Source: Deinobacterium chartae
GTDB taxonomy: Bacteria > Deinococcota > Deinococci > Deinococcales > Deinococcaceae
Reading direction: 5' to 3'
Assembly (NCBI RefSeq): GCF_014202645.1
Contig: NZ_JACHHG010000017.1
Location: forward strand, 1 to 47,932
Length of the DNA: 47,932 nucleotides
A program made the position numbers and the translations under genes. How positions within the stretch are numbered: the first letter of the stretch is position 1; each line of letters begins with the position of its first letter. Of the stretch, positions 44,344 to 47,932 are shown piece after piece. The notes beneath the pieces are model-generated. The model was not told the DNA's origin and did no database searches. It saw only the letters and a program-made list of their open reading frames with translations.

Positions 44344-45771
44344 TCAGTGGGCGTGGCTGAGCGCCCCGATCAGGGGCACGTTGGGACGCCACGGCACCAC
44401 CTCGAGGACCTCGCCGTACAGGTCGTACTCGTCGGCGTCCTCCACCAGGACGCGCACGATGTCACCGATCTTGACGCTGCCCGCCGGAAGGGCGCGGCCC
44501 ACACCCTCGGCCAGCTCGCCGTGCACGCAGAACACGCTGCCGTCGATGCCGGGCGCATCACCCTTGGAGCGCCCGATCAGCTGTCCGGGCTCCTCGTTGT
44601 AATCGTCGATGATCACCTCGATCACCGAACCGATCTTGGCGCGCTGCTTCTCGAGCGAGATGCGCTGCTGCAGCTCCATCAGGCGCGCAAGGCGCTCCTG
44701 CTTGACCTCCTCGGGCACCAGGCCCTCGAAGTGCGTGGCATCGGCCTCCTCGACTTCCGAGTAGGTAAAGGCCCCCACGCGGTCGAGCCTGGCCTCCTCG
44801 AGGAAGTCGAGCAGCAGCTGAAAGTCCTCCTCGGTTTCACCCGGGAAGCCCACGATGAAAGTCGAGCGGATCACCAACTCCGGGCAGATCTCGCGCCAGC
44901 GGCGGATGGTGTCGAGCTGCTTGCCCGCACCGGGGCGGCGCATGCTCTTGAGGATCTTGGGGCTGGCGTGCTGCAGCGGCACGTCCAGGTACGGCAAGAT
45001 CTTGCCCTGGGCCATCAGCTCCACGATGCGGTCCACGTGCGGGTAGGGGTACACGTAGTGCATGCGCACCCACACGCCCATCTCACCGAGTTTGGTTGCC
45101 AGGTCCACCAGGTGTGCGCGCACCTGCCCGCCCTGGAACTCGGACTCGCGGTAGCGCAGGTCCACGCCGTACGCCGAGGTATCCTGGGCGATCACCATCA
45201 GCTCCTTGGTGCCCGCCGCGACCAGACGGAAGGCCTCGTACAGCACCTCGCCCGCGTCGCGCGAGACCTGCAGGCCGCGCAGCTTGGGAATGATGCAGAA
45301 ACTGCAGGTGTGGTTGCAGCCCTCGGCCACCTTGAGGTAGGCGTAGTGGCGCGGGGTCAGCTTGATCCCGGTAGGGCCCAGCGGAATCAGGCTGGTGAAC
45401 GGGTTCTGGTCCGGCGGGATCAGTTCGCGCACCGCCCGCATCACCCCGTCCACGTCCTGCGATCCGGTCACGGCGCTCACCTTGGGGTGGCGCTCCATGA
45501 TGGTCTCGGGCCGCTCGCCCAGGCAGCCGGTCACGATCACCTTTCCGGTCGCCTCGAGGGCCTCACCGATGGCCGACAGGCTCTCTTCTACCGCCGGGGT
45601 GATAAAGCCGCAGGTGTTCACGATCACGGTGTCCGCCTCGTCGTAGGTCGGCGCGATCTGGTAGCCCTCGGCACGGAGCTGGGTAAGGATGCGTTCGCTG
45701 TCGACCAGCGCCTTGGGGCATCCCAGACTGATAAAACCGACCTTCTTGGGGTCACTCGAAACCTGCGTCAT
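44344..45771 (-). CDS. rimO: ribosomal protein S12 methylthiotransferase RimO
   Basis: The 475-residue enzyme has the UPF0004 N-terminal domain with cysteines in LGCPKA, VNTCGF and VTGCLGER, the radical-SAM triad CNHTCSFC, and a C-terminal TRAM domain from about residue 400. It adds a methylthio group to Asp of ribosomal protein S12. ATG 45771 lies nine bases after a TAAAAT box; an in-frame TTG (45774) is six bases after it and could be the start instead. It is monocistronic. Confidence 0.95.
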   Translation of the reverse strand: MTQVSSDPKKVGFISLGCPKALVDSERILTQLRAEGYQIAPTYDEADTVIVNTCGFITPAVEESLSAIGEALEATGKVIVTGCLGERPETIMERHPKVSAVTGSQDVDGVMRAVRELIPPDQNPFTSLIPLGPTGIKLTPRHYAYLKVAEGCNHTCSFCIIPKLRGLQVSRDAGEVLYEAFRLVAAGTKELMVIAQDTSAYGVDLRYRESEFQGGQVRAHLVDLATKLGEMGVWVRMHYVYPYPHVDRIVELMAQGKILPYLDVPLQHASPKILKSMRRPGAGKQLDTIRRWREICPELVIRSTFIVGFPGETEEDFQLLLDFLEEARLDRVGAFTYSEVEEADATHFEGLVPEEVKQERLARLMELQQRISLEKQRAKIGSVIEVIIDDYNEEPGQLIGRSKGDAPGIDGSVFCVHGELAEGVGRALPAGSVKIGDIVRVLVEDADEYDLYGEVLEVVPWRPNVPLIGALSHAH

Positions 45772-45780
45772 CAAGCGAGC

Positions 45781-45786
45781 ATTTTA
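45781..45786 (-). promoter_or_regulatory. -10 box of rimO
   Basis: Minus strand TAAAAT, nine bases before ATG 45771 and six before TTG 45774. Confidence 0.5.
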
Positions 45787-45873
45787 CCAAGCCGCGCAGG
45801 GTCAGGTTGCGAGGTGGGCCGCATTCGCCCGCACACTTGACCTTCCACCTGCTGGAAGCCTCAGACTGCCAAT

Positions 45874-46722
45874 ATGTCCAAGCTGCGCCCTGACCTATCC
45901 CAGGACACCGCCCGCTACCGCTCGCCCGCGCCTGCCAACCTGCTCCCCATCGGGCATTTCGCGCTGCTGTGCGACCTGTCACCGCGCACGCTGCGCTTTT
46001 ACGACGAGCAGGGTCTGCTGCGTCCCGAACAGGTAAACCCGCGCAGCGGTTACCGCATGTACGCCAGCTCGCAGCTGTGGCAGGCCCAGCTGCTGCGCCG
46101 CCTGCGCGACCTCGAGTTCAGCCTCGAGGACATGCGCGCCGCCCTGAGCGACCCGGCCCGGCTGCCCGAACTGCTCGAAAAGCAGCGCAGGCGGCTGAGC
46201 GAGCGCATAGAACGGCTCGAGCGCTGGCTGGAAGGCGACGGGACCGCCTACGCCTTCGCGCTGCGCGAAGTGCCCGCGCAGCGGGTTGCCAGCGTACGGC
46301 GGTGGGCGAACTACGGCGCCCTCGAGCAGCAAGCTCCTCGGGCGTTTGCGGAGATCTACGCCTGCTTGCAGCGCCAGGGCGTCTCCCCTGCCGGGCCGCC
46401 TTCGTTTCTGTGCCACCCGACCGCCGACTTCGCCGGCTGGTGCGATTTCGAGGCGGTTGTCCCGGTAGGAGCGGACCTCGAGGAGGACGGGGAAGGAAAC
46501 GTACGGGTGAGCACGCTGCCCGCCGCGCGGGTGGCCTATACCCTGCACCCGGGAGATTTCCAGCGTTTGCCCGCGGCGTACAGCGCGCTGCTGGCCTGGA
46601 TCGACCAGCAGGAACTGAGCTTGGCCGGTCCCGCCTGCGAGACGTATCTGGTCGGCATGTCGGACAGCACGCAGATGGCCGACTGGCGCACCGAGGTGCT
46701 GTGGCCGGTGGGCCCGACCTGA
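45874..46722 (+). CDS. MerR-family regulator with GyrI-like ligand domain
   Basis: The 282-residue protein has an N-terminal MerR HTH (IGHFALLCDLSPRTLRFYDEQGLL), a coiled coil (about residues 100-125) and a C-terminal domain (about 135-280) of the GyrI/BmrR type that binds hydrophobic drugs. The target is likely a drug-export or detoxification gene, but none is adjacent on the sense strand. A CAGACT box six bases before ATG is a weak leaderless signal. A terminator follows 18 bases after the stop. Confidence 0.85.
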   Translation: MSKLRPDLSQDTARYRSPAPANLLPIGHFALLCDLSPRTLRFYDEQGLLRPEQVNPRSGYRMYASSQLWQAQLLRRLRDLEFSLEDMRAALSDPARLPELLEKQRRRLSERIERLERWLEGDGTAYAFALREVPAQRVASVRRWANYGALEQQAPRAFAEIYACLQRQGVSPAGPPSFLCHPTADFAGWCDFEAVVPVGADLEEDGEGNVRVSTLPAARVAYTLHPGDFQRLPAAYSALLAWIDQQELSLAGPACETYLVGMSDSTQMADWRTEVLWPVGPT

Positions 46723-46740
46723 AACGCTCCGGGCAGCAAA

Positions 46741-46774
46741 GCGCGGGCGGGACGCCACAGGGTCCCGCCCGCGC
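46741..46774 (+). terminator. hairpin terminator after the MerR gene
   Basis: GCGCGGGCGGGAC (46741-46753) pairs perfectly with GTCCCGCCCGCGC (46762-46774). The T-run is poor, so it may function in both directions with the convergent lipoprotein gene. Confidence 0.6.
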
Positions 46775-46784
46775 CGCTGACCGC

Positions 46785-47285
46785 TCAGCGGATGTAGAAG
46801 TAGGTTTCGCGAACGTCGCGGGCGTTGACCGGGTAGGGGTTCACGTACACCGTGGTTACGTTTTCCCAGCCACGGCTGTCGTAGCGGCCCGAAAGCACCA
46901 CGTTCGAGGACTGCTGGGTGGTGGTGAAGATCGCACGCACCCGCTGCATGCCGCGCGGCGGCTGCACCGTGAAGTTCACGCCCTGCGCCCGGGTCGGGAA
47001 GACGGTGGTTCCTGCGCTGACGTAGGCGTTCGAGACCAGCACGTTCGAGAAACCGTCGGGGTCGAGCGATACCAGGGTCAGGTAGCCGGGACGGTTGGCC
47101 GAGAAGCGGAACGAAACGTTCTCGCCCACGTAGTAGGTCGAGCCCGTTCCACGGTCAGGCGTAAACGAGCTGATCAGCACACCGGCCGGGGCCACAGTGG
47201 CCCTGGTCGTTCCCGGACTGACCGTGACCGAGCAGGCCCCCAGCAGCAAAGAGGTCGCAGCGAGCAGAAGAAGTTTGGCGTTCAT
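46785..47285 (-). CDS. DUF4384 lipoprotein
   Basis: The 166-residue protein begins with a lipoprotein signal ending LLGAC, then a beta-rich domain with the DUF4384 pattern (YYVGENVSFRFSANRPGYLTLVSLDPDG). DUF4384 domains occur in surface and S-layer-associated proteins. It is anchored to the membrane on the outer face (inference from the lipobox). TAAAGT ends six bases before ATG 47285. It is a single gene. Confidence 0.85.
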   Translation of the reverse strand: MNAKLLLLAATSLLLGACSVTVSPGTTRATVAPAGVLISSFTPDRGTGSTYYVGENVSFRFSANRPGYLTLVSLDPDGFSNVLVSNAYVSAGTTVFPTRAQGVNFTVQPPRGMQRVRAIFTTTQQSSNVVLSGRYDSRGWENVTTVYVNPYPVNARDVRETYFYIR

Positions 47286-47291
47286 GATGTA

Positions 47292-47297
47292 ACTTTA
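47292..47297 (-). promoter_or_regulatory. -10 box of leaderless DUF4384 lipoprotein gene
   Basis: Minus strand TAAAGT, six bases before ATG 47285. Confidence 0.55.
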
Positions 47298-47426
47298 AGA
47301 GATTTTGATCATTTTGCAAGGCCGACCACACTAAAGAACGCCCCCTCTTTTTTCTCACTTTGCGTCAGATAGCTTCATGACGTGTGGGTGAGTAGCAGGT
47401 CTCACAGCCCCCGCTTTTCTCGATGC

Positions 47427-47432
47427 TACGAT
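47427..47432 (+). promoter_or_regulatory. -10 box of leaderless ftsH
   Basis: TACGAT ends six bases before ATG 47439. Confidence 0.55.
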
Positions 47433-47438
47433 TGGGCT

Positions 47439-47932
47439 ATGACCAAAGGTGGTTGGCTCGTCGGAGCGCTCACTGCAGCGCTCCTGTGCACGGCGGCGCT
47501 GGCCCAGGGCTACGGGGTCAGCGATCTGTTGCGGGACCTCAAAGCGGGCCAGGTCGAACAGCTCTACCTCGACTCCACAGGACGGGCCGACGTTCACTTT
47601 AAAGAAAGTGCCGGAATCCGGCGCGGACCGGTCAGCGTGGTCGTACCGACCAGCAGCAGCTTCCTCGAGACCGTGCGGGCCTCGGGCGTCGAGCTGCAGG
47701 TACGCGAGGAACGCCGCAATGCCCTGAGCATGCTGTCGCAACTGCTGCCGCTGCTGCTGGTCGGCGTGCTGATCTACTTCGTGTGGCGCACCATGCGCGG
47801 CGGCGCGGGGGCGGGAGGCAACTCGGGCGTAGGGTCGTTCGGGAAGTCGCGTGCGCACGTACTGTCCGAAGGCAGCATCAAACTCACCTTCCAAGACGTC
47901 GCCGGCTGCGACGAAGCCAAAAACGACCTCGC
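47439..47932 (+). CDS. ftsH: ATP-dependent zinc metalloprotease FtsH, N-terminal part (cut by window edge)
   Basis: The first 164 codons show the FtsH layout: an N-terminal membrane segment (about residues 6-22), a roughly 75-residue extracytoplasmic domain, a second membrane segment (about 96-114), and then the start of the AAA domain at FQDVAGCDEAKNDL. The Walker A and zinc motifs lie outside the window. FtsH degrades unassembled membrane proteins and some soluble regulators. The ATG is leaderless, six bases after TACGAT. Confidence 0.92.
   Translation, partial: MTKGGWLVGALTAALLCTAALAQGYGVSDLLRDLKAGQVEQLYLDSTGRADVHFKESAGIRRGPVSVVVPTSSSFLETVRASGVELQVREERRNALSMLSQLLPLLLVGVLIYFVWRTMRGGAGAGGNSGVGSFGKSRAHVLSEGSIKLTFQDVAGCDEAKNDL

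Noticed and set aside
44347-45840. 497-residue ORF antisense to rimO
   Set aside because: Same reason: a GC-driven shadow of an unambiguous radical-SAM gene.

Overview
The window is a 48 kb stretch of a high-GC bacterial chromosome, and everything in it fits the Deinococcales (Deinococcus or a close relative). The clearest sign is a repeated start-site pattern. At least eighteen genes have a TANNNT -10 box ending only 5 to 9 bases before an ATG or GTG, with no room for a ribosome binding site. This is the leaderless-mRNA layout known from Deinococcus. A second genome-level trait is the palindrome CCTCGAGG. By eye I count about 65 to 70 copies, against roughly two expected from base composition, which recalls the HIP1 palindrome of cyanobacteria. 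I saw no transposase, no clear CRISPR array and no phage block, so most of the window is ordinary chromosomal core and lineage-specific sequence.

Layout, 0 to 19 kb. A LiaF-like membrane-protein pair is followed by a PPP-type phosphatase, a secreted HtrA-like protease, an HD hydrolase and a DUF4388-type protein. Then comes a gene-poor, lower-GC stretch (5.34 to 6.68 kb) holding a candidate structured small RNA with its own -10 box and intrinsic terminator, an orphan VRR-NUC nuclease and one CRISPR-repeat-like sequence. Next are a class C beta-lactamase-fold enzyme, a small secreted protein, an MFS exporter preceded by a 22-codon leader ORF with an internal hairpin, the FetAB-type ABC pair, MsrB, a luciferase-like monooxygenase, a cupin, a frameshifted winged-helix regulator, tRNA-Asn, an M48 protease, a NarL-type response regulator and kinase, a second winged-helix regulator, and a double-GNAT protein.

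Layout, 19 to 30 kb. An orphan family 5 solute-binding protein has two GGCCTAGGCC palindromes upstream and a frameshifted TetR regulator downstream. A leftward housekeeping block follows: era, pyrimidine-nucleoside phosphorylase, a LapA-domain protein, then accD and accA. dcd diverges from era. Small genes follow: a 36-residue leaderless membrane peptide, a truncated ABC ATPase, a 69-residue protein, and an operon joining a stand-alone double-stranded-RNA-binding protein, a HAD phosphatase and a YraN-family protein.

Layout, 30 to 48 kb. A uracil permease lies behind a structured leader. Then come an ABC-2 exporter pair, a PIG-L/LmbE deacetylase, a long prepilin peptidase, a TPR-like protein, malate dehydrogenase behind an 11-bp inverted repeat, ribosomal protein L19 behind a structured leader, lipB-lipA (overlapping), an OmpR-type response regulator with kinase and an arginase-fold-like protein, RimO, a MerR regulator, a DUF4384 lipoprotein, and the start of ftsH at the right edge.

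Two regulator genes (13.3 kb and 21.0 kb) each carry an apparent one-base loss in a C or G run. This suggests either recent decay or residual assembly error. The observations I rate most worth checking are the candidate small RNA at 5.46 kb, the leader ORF with hairpin before the MFS exporter, the orphan dsRBD operon, the uracil permease and L19 leaders, and the iterated CCTCGAGG palindrome.
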